Below are positions 8,376-18,065 of a DNA stretch of 64,000 bases, piece after piece (the first letter of the stretch is position 1; each line of letters begins with the position of its first letter). The translations under genes were made by a program, and so were the position numbers. A model generated the notes under the pieces. The model worked only from the letters and a program-made list of their open reading frames with translations. It was not told the DNA's origin and ran no database searches. The stretch comes from Microvirga aerophila. GTDB lineage: Bacteria; Pseudomonadota; Alphaproteobacteria; Rhizobiales; Beijerinckiaceae. The stretch is taken from NCBI RefSeq assembly GCF_003332305.1, contig NZ_QOIO01000012.1:1-64000 (forward strand). The letters are read 5' to 3'.

Positions 8376-8925
8376 GCTACTTGTGACAGATGTGACGGTT
8401 CCTTCTTACAAGGTGTTACCCGTCTATGACATTTATAAAGAATAAACTGTCACATCTGTCACGGCATGACCGCTTGGGAGGGTCGGTCAAACACTGGGTC
8501 GTCCTCCGAAGTTGGAGATTGAGGCATTTGATAGACCTTGGGCCTCACGAGACTTCATTCCGATTCAAGGCTCAATACAACTGAAATTCAGAAATCTGTC
8601 TACTACATCGGCTCCGGTAAACCCTTGTCCACGTACGAGGATTTCACTTATTCGCTCCCCATACTAAGCGTTAAAAAATTTCGTGCTTCCAAAAAATATT
8701 TGAATGAGATCCCATGCGGTCGAACCTCTACGATCCCCCAGAGATTTGACCCGCCCCACCCCTTGGGCTGCCAGAACATCAACCTACGAGCTGCAGCGGC
8801 CAAGCGCCGATCATGGTAGCATCATCTGGTCGACTGATTGCTTGATCTAGTGTGCCGAACCGTCGCCTTGATATCCTCCTCCTTTCGCTGCCCCTACAAC
8901 TGAAACGTAGTCCAAGGAGACAAGA
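8376..8925. other. non-coding stretch with inverted repeat behind the primase gene
   Basis: This 550-base region after the primase gene contains the 8384-8462 inverted repeat and an AT-rich spacer. The frame at 8538-8819 has no ribosome-binding site and no recognisable content. In P4-like elements the space next to the primase gene is where the replication region lies. I see no gene here. Confidence 0.5.
8384..8462. repeat. inverted repeat GTGACAGATGTGAC, candidate replication region
   Basis: GTGACAGATGTGAC at 8384-8397 recurs as its exact reverse complement at 8449-8462, separated by a 51-base spacer containing an AT-rich run (TTTATAAAGAATAAA). Each arm is itself built from two GTGAC half-repeats. 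The arms are far apart for a terminator and no T-tract follows. A binding array for the adjacent primase-helicase (crr-like) or an origin is plausible; unproven. Confidence 0.45.
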
Positions 8926-9210
8926 ATGAAGCGCTTTGTCGTTTGTTTGGTTGTCGGGGTAGCTGCGCTATCGACACCAGCCTATGCGCAATCGCGCAAC
9001 GATCCGAAAACCATGATGAAGCTATGGCTTGAGGCGACCATGGAATGCCGTGGCAGCGCCGGGGCCAACCCGCCGGCCGACGCCGATCCCTGCGAGGAAC
9101 GAGAGGCTTACTCAAAGCGCCTGAATCAACTCGGCTGGTGCTATGGGAAGAAGAACGAGGCCGGATACCAGTACGATTGGCACCGCTGCACTAGGGATTC
9201 CCTGCACTAG
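8926..9210 (+). CDS. small secreted (periplasmic) hypothetical protein
   Basis: 94 residues with a clear Sec signal peptide: MKRF, then a hydrophobic core, then AYA with predicted cleavage before QSRND. The mature part of about 72 residues has four Cys (CRG, CEE, CYG, CTR), suggesting two disulfides. The Shine-Dalgarno AAGGAGA lies about 8 bases before the ATG. It stands alone between the replication module and the Tc region; no family recognised. Confidence 0.75.
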   Translation: MKRFVVCLVVGVAALSTPAYAQSRNDPKTMMKLWLEATMECRGSAGANPPADADPCEEREAYSKRLNQLGWCYGKKNEAGYQYDWHRCTRDSLH

Positions 9211-9613
9211 AAACTCCTTAAGAACAAGGACTGATCCTCGGCGGGTTCAGCGTGTCGGCCCCGACGAGGCCGTCAAGCGCCTCCCTATCTACGTCCTGCG
9301 CTCCAGAAGACTTGCTCCAGCGTTCGCGGATTGGGGGATGGAGAACTGGGATGATCAGACGACGCAGAACGCTCGGAATTGGGGAACTGAGCACATTCCG
9401 GCGAGCGTAGTTGCTGGTTCCTATCCACTGCCCCGCGACGACGAAAGCATCGCCAAACTGTCTAAGACAGCAGAGCTGAAATTTCGGGCTTAGCCAGGAA
9501 AAATTCTGCGCATGAGCCCCCATGCGGTCGGTATCCCTCGAAGTACCACAGATTCGACCCCCTCCCCCACCTCGCTAACTGCTCCTTTGATCCGTTCTCC
9601 TCCACCCATACTT
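9211..9613. other. intergenic stretch, no supported gene
   Basis: A 403-base gap between the secreted protein gene and the minus-strand gene ending at 9614. Both strands carry short open frames, but none has a ribosome-binding site or recognisable protein. I see nothing more in it. Confidence 0.4.
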
Positions 9614-10198
9614 CTAACAGCTGGTCGTCGTTGCGTGGCTTGGCGTAGCGCCATTTGCAGCTCTCGCTTCCCGCTTGCGCGCCGCATCTTTGGTACGGCG
9701 ATCGCGCTCCCGCTCTGGTTTCGGCTTGTCGATTGCCCCAATTGTCTTAAGCTTGGATTCAAGACGCTCGTCGTTTGTTACTTGAAGCTGCCAAGCGATG
9801 TCGTCAGCTGTGATCCGGTAGCGATGTGGATCAGCAGCGCATCGTCTCCATTGCGTCCTCATCCATTCATGGCTCTTCGTTTCGAAGATGCTCGGAGCGA
9901 GCCTCGCCGCCCACATCGATAGCTGGTACCAAGTGAACTCTTCGTTGGCTTGGGCGAACTCACAAAGGCGAAGAAGGTAGGTTAGGTTACGACCGTAAGG
10001 CTTCCGTTCAAGAATCTTGTCCTCAATCCCGCGGAGCCGCAGACGGGCCTTCAGGAACAGCTCAATCGAATGGAAGTACAGGAATCTCACAGGAGCGCTA
10101 TAGAACCCGCCTGACGGCGTCTGAGCGTTGTGAAGGGTCGCGGCATCGTAAAGATCAACATGGGCAAGATTGAACCATGCCAAGGGTGTTTCGCTCAT
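9614..10198 (-). CDS. hypothetical protein, possibly HEPN-like
   Basis: A 194-residue protein. Residues 30-60 (GFYSAPVRFLYFHSIELFLKARLRLRG) resemble the start of HEPN-type helical bundles, in which a substrate-like protein is scored as 'small molecule accumulates in helix pairs', but the RxxxxH motif of RNase HEPN domains is not seen. The C-terminus is strongly basic and low-complexity (KPKPERERDRRTKD). The gene follows decayed minus-strand ORFs at 10201-10910. Function unknown; the HEPN link is a weak visual resemblance. Confidence 0.55.
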   Translation of the reverse strand: MSETPLAWFNLAHVDLYDAATLHNAQTPSGGFYSAPVRFLYFHSIELFLKARLRLRGIEDKILERKPYGRNLTYLLRLCEFAQANEEFTWYQLSMWAARLAPSIFETKSHEWMRTQWRRCAADPHRYRITADDIAWQLQVTNDERLESKLKTIGAIDKPKPERERDRRTKDAARKREARAANGATPSHATTTSC

Positions 10199-10200
10199 AT

Positions 10201-10587
10201 TTAGCCCTTGTGACTGATGCTGGCCAATATCACAGAGCTCGGTAGCCTCGCAGACGTTTGGTCGGTGCTACAGCCTTCAGCCCCGTCCTGGCCTCGATCC
10301 CGCTGGAGAACGCTTCGACTAGTTCCTGACCATTGGTGTCGATCCGGCCCCATTTGCCCGTCAGCGAGGTCACTGTTCTCCCAATCGAGTCGTACGACAA
10401 AAGTAAAACCATTCCAGCATTTCTCGCGCAGCCTTGGATCTTGGACTTTGTGCCGCTCTTCTTCGGGCCCACCACGCTCGCCTAGTAGCCACCATCTTGG
10501 CGTTGCCGCTTTGCTCTTCTCCGCTCGATCCGGCCTAACCGCTCGCGCTCTTGCTTTTCCCGTTCTTCCGGCGTGGTCATCTTGCAT
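10201..10587 (-). pseudogene. decayed WGR-domain gene
   Basis: In one minus-strand frame (10230-10475) the sequence reads TGKWGRIDTNGQELVEAF, then LKAVAPTKRLRGY, the second half of a WGR domain including its name-giving Trp-Gly-Arg. The first half of the domain is not in that frame, and the long frame 10201-10587 around it makes no sense as a protein. I read this as a WGR gene broken by at least one frameshift. A second, intact WGR domain lies at 32253 in the same element. Confidence 0.5.
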
Positions 10588-10910
10588 TGGAGCTTCGGCA
10601 GATTGTAGTCTTCAATCTCTGGAAACTCCCACTCGACAGTCCAGACCTGCATCAGTCGTTCGCATTCCGCCTGTTCGCAAGCGCTAACGCGGTCGCGTTC
10701 AATCCCTACCAGTCGCGCCACATTCTTATCCAAGCGAAGGGTGTCGACACCATAGTCAAAGATGGATTTGCAGTCGAGCCTGCCAAGGAATACGCTTCTT
10801 GAGGTGATTCGACGTTTACTGTTAGCATAGCCGTGTGTGCCTGGCAGGAGCGAAACACGCGATGCTAGGCGTTCACAAGCAATAACGCCCGGCGTTTGTT
10901 CCGGACGCAC
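10482..10910 (-). CDS. hypothetical protein, low support
   Basis: A 142-residue open frame. The second half looks protein-like (VWTVEWEFPEIEDYNLPKL, then a charged coil EEREKQERERLGRIERRRAK), while the first half does not. The true start may be internal. It ends close to the decayed WGR gene and might be part of the same broken locus. No family recognised. Confidence 0.35.
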   Translation of the reverse strand: MRPEQTPGVIACERLASRVSLLPGTHGYANSKRRITSRSVFLGRLDCKSIFDYGVDTLRLDKNVARLVGIERDRVSACEQAECERLMQVWTVEWEFPEIEDYNLPKLQCKMTTPEEREKQERERLGRIERRRAKRQRQDGGY

Positions 10911-10957
10911 GCTTCTGTCGGCAACCCAATCAGTGCCGACAATGCGGAGATTCCGCT

Positions 10958-13900
10958 ATGAGTCTTCACAACGACGATTCCATCATCAGTGTCCCAAAGG
11001 GCGGCGGTGCACTTCACGGCATCGGCGAGAAGTTTGTGCCGGACCTTCATACTGGAACGGGTAACTTCACGCTGCCAATAGACCTGCCACCGGGCCGTAA
11101 CGGCTTTCAACCTAGCCTGTCCGTCACGTACAGCACTGGCAATGGCAATGGCTTGTTCGGCCTGGGATGGCAGCTCAGCGTTCCCAGCATCAGCCGCAAG
11201 ACGTCGAAGGGGGTGCCTCGCTACGATGATCTGAGCGATACCTTCATCATGTCGGGCGTTGAAGATCTCGTGCGGGTTTCAGGTAGCTATCCTGGGCGCG
11301 TGCGCTACCGGCCGCGGATTGAGGGCATGTTCGCCCTCATCGAGCACGTGAGCTCGCCGACGACCAACCACTGGGAGGTGCGCACCAAGGACGGTCTCGT
11401 CCATGTATATGGATCACCCAGAGCACTCGGAGGCTCCGGCGACGCCGCAACCCTGCCGCGTCCCGGTTCGCCGACAACGCCATTCGCATGGCGTCTGTCG
11501 GAAACGCGCGACGTGTTCGGCAACCTCATCCGGTACCAGTATGACATCCGCGATACCGGAACTGAGGGGCCCCACGCATGGGATCAACCGCTCCTGACCG
11601 ACGTGCTGTACGCAGATTATGGCGTTTCCCCGAGGGAGAAGTTTCTGATCCACGTCCGGTTGGAATACGAATCTCGTCCCGACCCGTTTTCGCAGTACCG
11701 GGGCGGCTTCGAGGTTCGGACCACTCGTCGGTGTCACCGGATCGTGATTGAAACCCATGACGACGCCATTCGTCCCACACGTGAATACCGCTTCAACTAC
11801 ACGGCAGATCCGGCCAACGGCATATCGCTCTTGACTGGCTGCGACGTCGTCGGATTTGACGATAGTGGAGTTGCGGTTCAGGAAATGCCGCGGGTCAAGC
11901 TCGGATACACGCAGTTCGAACCCAAGCGTCGCTCCTTCCAGCCGCTCACCGGTGTGGATCTTCCGACGCAACTACTTGGTAGCCCTGACGTGGCATTCGT
12001 CGATCTGTTCGGCACGGGGCTGCCTGACCTGCTGCAAATCAACGGGGTAGTGCGTTATTGGCGCAACCGTGGGGGCGGCCGGTTCGATCCCCCACGCGAG
12101 ATGCACCAGGCACCGGCCGGGCTATCTCTCGGTCAACCCGGCGTGCGCTTGCTAGACGCCGATGGAGACGGCAGATGCGATCTTCTAATGTCACGGTCCG
12201 GCGTTGCCGGCTACTTTCCGCTCGCGTTCGGCGGTCGCTGGGATCGCAAGTCGTTTAGGCCTTATCAGAACGCACCTACGTTCGACCTCGACGACCCCGA
12301 AGTGCGTCTAGTTGACCTCGACGGCGATGGGACGACGGACGCGATCCGCTCGGGCACTCGACTGGAATGCTTCTTCAACGACGCCGAGCGCGGCTGGCTC
12401 GAGACCCGCTTCGTCGAGCGACAGGAGCTCGATGAGTTCCCTAATGTCAGCTTCGCGGATCCGCGCGTTCGCTGGGCTGACATGTCCGGCGACGGCCTGA
12501 ATGATGTCGTGCTCCTCTATGATGGCAACGTCGAGTACTGGCCGAGTCTGGGCCGCGCGCGATGGGGTAAGCGCGTCCATATGCGGAGCAGCCCAAGGCT
12601 ACCATACGGCTACGACCCTGCCCGACTGCTGCTCGGCGACGTGGACGGCGATGGTTTAGCCGACCTCGTGTACGTCGACGACGGAAAGGTGCTGCTGTGG
12701 ATCAATCAGAGCGGCAGTGGCTGGAGCGAAGAGCCTATCATTATTCATGGAACTCCACGGGCACATGGTGGGCTGGACACTGTCTCGCTGGTGGATCTGC
12801 TTGGCACCGGTGTGGCAGGCGTGTTTTGGAGTAGCGAACTCGCATCAACCGGACGACCGCACTCCTGGTTCCTCGACTTCACTGGAGGGCTCAAGCCATA
12901 CCTTCTGGACCGCATGAACAACGGCATCGGTGCAGAGACCTATATCGCGTATGAGTCTTCGAGTTCGTTGGCGCTCAGCGATCTTGCACATCTGCGAAGG
13001 CCGTGGCGCACAACTCTGCCGTTCCCAGTTCTCGTGGTCAAACGCGTGGAGATTCTGGATCGCGTCGCCGGCAGCAAGCTGACCAGCGAACTTCGGTATC
13101 ACCACGGCTACTGGGACGGTGAAGAGCGCGAGTTCCGTGGCTTCGGTATGGTCGAGCAGGTGGACACCGAAACGCTTGAAGAATACAACAGCCCTGGTCT
13201 TCTTGGCAATACAGGCAGCGAGGCGGTCCCGCAGAACCGTTTCTCTCCACCACTACTCACCCGGACTTGGTTCCATCAGGGGGCCGTCCAGGATGAATCG
13301 GGTGGATGGTCCGAGATGGACTACCGCGAGGAGTACTGGGCAGAGGATCCGCCGCTACTACAGGGCTCCACACAGGTCGGTTCGTTCGTCGCGGCCTTTC
13401 CTGTTACACCCACCACGTCGCGCGCTCGCCGGAGTGCGCTGCGGTCGCTGAAGGGGAGCATCGTTCGCACCGAGACCTATGCGCTCGACGGAACGCTCCG
13501 CGAGCAACGGCCGTATAGCGTGACGGAGCACGCCTATAGCGTGGTGCTTGTCCGGCAGAATGGCCTGGCGGCCGTACTTGCCGATCACCTCGATTCCTCA
13601 GATCTGAGCGTCGGACAGCCGCTGGTGTTCTTTCCATCCCTTCGGGCTGAGCGCACGACGCAGTGGGAACGCGGGGATGACCCGCAGACACGGCTCAGGT
13701 TTGTCGACGAGTATGACCCGTTCGGACAGCCGAGGCAGGAGACCGCGCTTGCATGCCCACGCTTCTGGCGCCGAGCCAGCGACGCCTCGTCTGAGTTCCT
13801 CGCCACTTCTACTCATACGCTGTTTGCACAGCCAATAGACCCGAGCGTCTATATCTACGACCGGCCGGCTGCCATCGCAGTCTACGAGCTCTCTGCACTG

Positions 13901-16900
13901 TCGCCAGTGACAGTTCAAGCATTCGCGGCATTATCGGCCAACGTGCAGCGGACGCTCTCAACGCATACCCTGCATTTCTACGATGGGGCGGCATTCGCCG
14001 GTTTGCCCTTGGGTCAGGTCGGGCAGTTCGGCGCGGCGACCGCAACCTGGCGCATGGCGTTCTCCGAAACGCTCCTGGCACTTGCATTTGATGGGGAGCG
14101 GCCACCTTATCTTAAAGCCGGCGAGACAGCCTGGTCGCCTGAGTATCCAGCAGATTTCCGCACACAGCTTCCGTCTCGAGCCGGTTACATCCATGTCGCG
14201 GCAGACGCGATGCTTCCAGATCGCTGCTACATACCTGAAGTGAGGCGGAGATACGACTTCCAAGAGCCCGGTTTAGCGGTTCGCGGTCTGGTGACGGCTG
14301 TGCGATCACCGCTCGGACAGGACGCGTCGCGCGACTCGACAATTCGCTACGATGCATTTGCGTTATTGCCGGTCGCGCTGACCGATCCACTTGGCCTACA
14401 CTTAACTGCTGAATACAACTATCGTGTCCTCAAACCAAAGCTTCTGTCGGACTGTAACGGCAAGCACACGCGATACACATTCAGTCCAATGGGTTTGCTG
14501 GAGGGCGTGCGCATGTTCGATGACACCGGGAACGGAGATCAGCTGCGCGACGGGTTTCGGATGGTGTTCGATTTCAACGCATTTGAGCTCCGCGGTGAGC
14601 CGATCTCAGTTCATACCGCCCGCTTCCTCTACCACGACTCAGATGGTTCTGTTGATCTATCGGTGCGCAATCAGACAATCGAGTCACGACAGTACTCCGA
14701 CGGCTTCGGGCGAATCGTGCAGACACGGTCGCTCGCCGAAGACACTTTGTTCGGCGACATCGAGTTCGGCGACGGAGTGATCTCTTCGCTCCAGGGCAAA
14801 GAGCTTGGCACGATCGTGGGACGCCATCGGACGGAGGACGCCCCACCGAACGTGGTGGTGAGTGGCTGGGAAGTATTCGATAACAAGGGTCGTGTAATCC
14901 GGAAGTTCGAGCCATTCTTCGCGGCGGGCTGGAGCTACTCGCGGCCGACGGCTGCGCAACTGGGCGCCAGCCAGCGGATGGAATACGACCCGCGCGGGCA
15001 CCTTTTGCGCACTATTCACTCGGACGGCTCTGAACAGCGTGTGGTCCCTGGCGTTCCGGCGAGCCTCGATACGCCGGATATCTTCGCGCCGACCTGTTGG
15101 GAGACTTACGTCTATGATCAGAACGACAACGCGGGCCGTACCCACCCTTTGACTACGGGCAGCTATCGCCACCACTTCGATACGCCGACCAGCCACGCGT
15201 CGGATGCGCTCGGGCGAGCAGTGAAGACAACACGCCGAAATCGAACGTCGCCGACAAATCCGATCGAAACCGTTGATGTCGCGACAACCTACGATATCCG
15301 CGGCAACGTTCAAACGATCACGGATCCCCTTGGCCGCGTCGCCACGCGGTGCATCCACGATTCATTGAACCGCCTGCTTCGCGTCGAGAGCATCGACGCC
15401 GGCATCAAGCTCACAGTTCCTGATGCCAGCGGCAATCTCGTCGAAGAGCGCGATGGGCGCGGGGCGCGGCGGTTGCATGCCTTTGATCGCGCTAATCGCC
15501 CTTCGAGCATCTGGACTCGCGCTCGGGCAGCTGACTCGCTCGTGCGGAGCGAGCAGATGGAATACGGCGATGGTGGAACCCCTGCGCAGCCGGCAGCGGA
15601 ACGTGCCGCCCAACGCAAAAAGCACAGGCTCGGCCGGCTCCATCGTCATCGCGACGAGGCAGGCTTGGTTGTCTTCGACGCGTATGACATCGAGGGTCGG
15701 ATCCTGTCGAAGACCCGCCGATTCGTCCGGGACGCCGAGGTCACTGCGGCGTGGAGGGCCAACTGGGACACATCCGGGGACGAGATCCTCGAAGAGAGTC
15801 GACTTGAACTGTCGATGACGTATGATGCGCTCGGCCGACATCGAAGCATACGCTATCCGCGTGACGTTAACGGAGGGCGCAAGCTCCTGGAGCCCACATA
15901 CAACCGCGCAGGAATGCTCCAGAGCGTCGCCCTAAATGGCGCTTCGTACGTCCGCCATATCGCCTACAATGCCCGGGGTCAGCGCACTATCGCTCACTAT
16001 GGGAACGGCGTGGTGTCAATCCAGGCGCACGATCCTTCAACGTTCCGGTTGGCCCGGGCATGGACTGGCCGGTGCGCACAAGCAGCCGACTACGCATACG
16101 ACACCAGTGGGTCGGTGCCACTGCAGGACACCGGGTTCGAATTTGACCTCGTCGGTAACGTCATTGGTCTCAATGAGCGTGCCCCTGCGTCCGGTACACC
16201 GCTCTCACCCAATGCGCTGAACCGTCTGTTCGCCTATAACGCGATCTACCAGCTCACGCGCGCTACCGGTCGCGAGTGCGACGTCCCCGCAGAGCCGTTT
16301 CCGTGGAGTGATTCTGTGCGATGTCTCGATTGGAATAAATCGCGACCATATGAACAGACCTATCGCTACGATCTCACGGGCAATCTCATTCGTTTGCGGC
16401 GCGCTGCGTCCGGCAGCGCTAGGGTCACCACTCTGACGCCGGAGAGCACAAGCAACAGGCTGGAAGCGCACATTGCTAATGGGCTGACGTTTGTGTGCGA
16501 GTATGACGAAAGCGGTAACCTGATCAAAGAAGCCTCATCGCGCCATTACGAATGGGATCATGCGGACCGGCTACGTCAGTACAAGACGCAGGCTGGCGCT
16601 GGGCCAGCGTCAATCGAGGCTCAGTATCTATACGACTCTGGTGGGCAGCGTGTGAAGAAGGTCGTGCGGCGTCAGGCTGGGCCGATTGAGTCAACGATTT
16701 ACATCGATGGCGTGTTTGAGCGCTGCGTGAAGGGCGGCGAGTCACACGACTTGCTGCACATCATGGATAACCAGACCCGAGTTGCGCGTGTTCGCATTGG
16801 TGCGGCATTTGCGGGCGATGCACTCGCCGCCGTTCCTGTGCAGTACCACCTCACCGACCACTTGAACAACTCAAATGTTGTGCTTGGGGGTACGCGGGCA

Positions 16901-18034
16901 TCGCACAGCAACTTCATCAGCCGCGAGGAGTATTATCCCTACGGCGCCACGAGCTTCGGGAGCCACGCCCGCAAGCGGTACCGCCTCGCGGGACGCGAGC
17001 GCGATGAGGAGAGCGGGCTGTACGCTATCGGGCTGCGGTACTACTCCCCGTGGCTCACGCGATGGACGAGTTGCGATCCCCTCGCGCTCACCGCCGGCAC
17101 GAATGCTTACTCCTACGTAGCAGGCAATCCCCTCACGCTCGTCGACCCACGTGGCCTCGAGGAAGCGCAGGGTGGTCAGGCACCGGCCGCACAAGGCGGC
17201 GGACGTTTAGGGCCATCCGTCGACCCTGAGGTCCATCCCGATAGCAAGAACAGAGGGGCGATCGGCACACCAGTCCACCTGATCGTATTGCCTGTACTTC
17301 TTGCGCGGATCAACACACAGACACCGTACAAGGCAGTGATTGATGCTGACACCTTGCCGGGTGGCTCAAAATCCGGAAAGACGGAAGGCGAGATAGACCT
17401 CATTGTCTATGCGCCGGGCACAAAAGGCGTCGAGGCGCACGTCTATGACCTCAAGCCCGCAGGGGGCGCGGACCTTGAGGAATACACGAAGCAGATTCAG
17501 AACTACGTTGATCACTTCCCGTCGTCCACGAAAAACGGCGGTGCCGTGCTTGCGAGGGTCGGCACGGTGCTGGAGGTGATCCAGAAGACTTATCCGAAGG
17601 TGCTCGACCCCATCGAGTTGGACACACCGGAGGGTAAAGTGACGATCACACTGTCGCTGCCGAAGAGCAAAGCGACGCTTGGTGCCGTACCAGGGTTCAT
17701 CGAGTACAACATCCGTGTTCAGCGCAAACAGGATGTAAAGGTTGAGGTATGGGCCACTCGGCCGGCGACCTCGACACAGCCGGCCCTCGCTACGGCCCCA
17801 GTGCGCGACCAAAATCCAGCGCCCGCTCCGGCGCCGTCGCCCGCTCCGGCACCAGCACCTGTGTACTCGTCTCCGTCAAGAGGACCAACAAACACGCAGA
17901 TCGTGGTTGGGGTCCTCGCGGTAGCAACTGTAGCTATCGTGGTGTTCGCCCCAGGGCCTTGGAAACTCGCAGCATTCGTCCCCGCAGGCGTGGCCCTGTT
18001 GGTACGTCCGAAAAACAGCGGCCCCGGTGCCTAG
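10958..18034 (+). CDS. Tc toxin TcB-TcC fusion with nuclease-like C-terminal payload
   Basis: A 2358-residue protein. Residues 1-330 are the SpvB domain (SIISVPKGGGALHGIGEKF; TGTGNFTLPI). Four FG-GAP/VCBS-like loops follow (DADGDGRCD ~400, DLDGDGTTD ~452, DMSGDGLND ~507, DVDGDGLAD ~560), then the TcB middle regions and YD/RHS repeats. The RHS core closes with RERDEESGLYAIGLRYYSPW and DPRGL at 2063-2067, the TcC self-cleavage boundary. TcB and TcC are separate in Photorhabdus; here they are one chain. The payload (2068-2358) has a PD-(D/E)XK-like core (E2145, D2147, D2164-L-K2166), a Pro/Ala linker (~2287-2302) and two hydrophobic stretches (~2314-2351). A GGAGA precedes the ATG. It would form the cocoon that docks on TcA. 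The family call is firm; payload activity is inferred. Confidence 0.95.
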   Translation: MSLHNDDSIISVPKGGGALHGIGEKFVPDLHTGTGNFTLPIDLPPGRNGFQPSLSVTYSTGNGNGLFGLGWQLSVPSISRKTSKGVPRYDDLSDTFIMSGVEDLVRVSGSYPGRVRYRPRIEGMFALIEHVSSPTTNHWEVRTKDGLVHVYGSPRALGGSGDAATLPRPGSPTTPFAWRLSETRDVFGNLIRYQYDIRDTGTEGPHAWDQPLLTDVLYADYGVSPREKFLIHVRLEYESRPDPFSQYRGGFEVRTTRRCHRIVIETHDDAIRPTREYRFNYTADPANGISLLTGCDVVGFDDSGVAVQEMPRVKLGYTQFEPKRRSFQPLTGVDLPTQLLGSPDVAFVDLFGTGLPDLLQINGVVRYWRNRGGGRFDPPREMHQAPAGLSLGQPGVRLLDADGDGRCDLLMSRSGVAGYFPLAFGGRWDRKSFRPYQNAPTFDLDDPEVRLVDLDGDGTTDAIRSGTRLECFFNDAERGWLETRFVERQELDEFPNVSFADPRVRWADMSGDGLNDVVLLYDGNVEYWPSLGRARWGKRVHMRSSPRLPYGYDPARLLLGDVDGDGLADLVYVDDGKVLLWINQSGSGWSEEPIIIHGTPRAHGGLDTVSLVDLLGTGVAGVFWSSELASTGRPHSWFLDFTGGLKPYLLDRMNNGIGAETYIAYESSSSLALSDLAHLRRPWRTTLPFPVLVVKRVEILDRVAGSKLTSELRYHHGYWDGEEREFRGFGMVEQVDTETLEEYNSPGLLGNTGSEAVPQNRFSPPLLTRTWFHQGAVQDESGGWSEMDYREEYWAEDPPLLQGSTQVGSFVAAFPVTPTTSRARRSALRSLKGSIVRTETYALDGTLREQRPYSVTEHAYSVVLVRQNGLAAVLADHLDSSDLSVGQPLVFFPSLRAERTTQWERGDDPQTRLRFVDEYDPFGQPRQETALACPRFWRRASDASSEFLATSTHTLFAQPIDPSVYIYDRPAAIAVYELSALSPVTVQAFAALSANVQRTLSTHTLHFYDGAAFAGLPLGQVGQFGAATATWRMAFSETLLALAFDGERPPYLKAGETAWSPEYPADFRTQLPSRAGYIHVAADAMLPDRCYIPEVRRRYDFQEPGLAVRGLVTAVRSPLGQDASRDSTIRYDAFALLPVALTDPLGLHLTAEYNYRVLKPKLLSDCNGKHTRYTFSPMGLLEGVRMFDDTGNGDQLRDGFRMVFDFNAFELRGEPISVHTARFLYHDSDGSVDLSVRNQTIESRQYSDGFGRIVQTRSLAEDTLFGDIEFGDGVISSLQGKELGTIVGRHRTEDAPPNVVVSGWEVFDNKGRVIRKFEPFFAAGWSYSRPTAAQLGASQRMEYDPRGHLLRTIHSDGSEQRVVPGVPASLDTPDIFAPTCWETYVYDQNDNAGRTHPLTTGSYRHHFDTPTSHASDALGRAVKTTRRNRTSPTNPIETVDVATTYDIRGNVQTITDPLGRVATRCIHDSLNRLLRVESIDAGIKLTVPDASGNLVEERDGRGARRLHAFDRANRPSSIWTRARAADSLVRSEQMEYGDGGTPAQPAAERAAQRKKHRLGRLHRHRDEAGLVVFDAYDIEGRILSKTRRFVRDAEVTAAWRANWDTSGDEILEESRLELSMTYDALGRHRSIRYPRDVNGGRKLLEPTYNRAGMLQSVALNGASYVRHIAYNARGQRTIAHYGNGVVSIQAHDPSTFRLARAWTGRCAQAADYAYDTSGSVPLQDTGFEFDLVGNVIGLNERAPASGTPLSPNALNRLFAYNAIYQLTRATGRECDVPAEPFPWSDSVRCLDWNKSRPYEQTYRYDLTGNLIRLRRAASGSARVTTLTPESTSNRLEAHIANGLTFVCEYDESGNLIKEASSRHYEWDHADRLRQYKTQAGAGPASIEAQYLYDSGGQRVKKVVRRQAGPIESTIYIDGVFERCVKGGESHDLLHIMDNQTRVARVRIGAAFAGDALAAVPVQYHLTDHLNNSNVVLGGTRASHSNFISREEYYPYGATSFGSHARKRYRLAGRERDEESGLYAIGLRYYSPWLTRWTSCDPLALTAGTNAYSYVAGNPLTLVDPRGLEEAQGGQAPAAQGGGRLGPSVDPEVHPDSKNRGAIGTPVHLIVLPVLLARINTQTPYKAVIDADTLPGGSKSGKTEGEIDLIVYAPGTKGVEAHVYDLKPAGGADLEEYTKQIQNYVDHFPSSTKNGGAVLARVGTVLEVIQKTYPKVLDPIELDTPEGKVTITLSLPKSKATLGAVPGFIEYNIRVQRKQDVKVEVWATRPATSTQPALATAPVRDQNPAPAPAPSPAPAPAPVYSSPSRGPTNTQIVVGVLAVATVAIVVFAPGPWKLAAFVPAGVALLVRPKNSGPGA

Positions 18035-18065
18035 TGGCGCGCTTGAGCCACAACCTTCGCGCCAC
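18034..18065. terminator. GC-rich inverted repeat after the TcBC gene
   Basis: GTGGCGCG at 18034-18041 and CGCGCCAC at 18058-18065 are perfect 8-base arms beginning at the last base of the TAG stop. There is no T-run, so it is a weak candidate for a terminator between the convergent TcBC and TcA genes. Confidence 0.3.
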
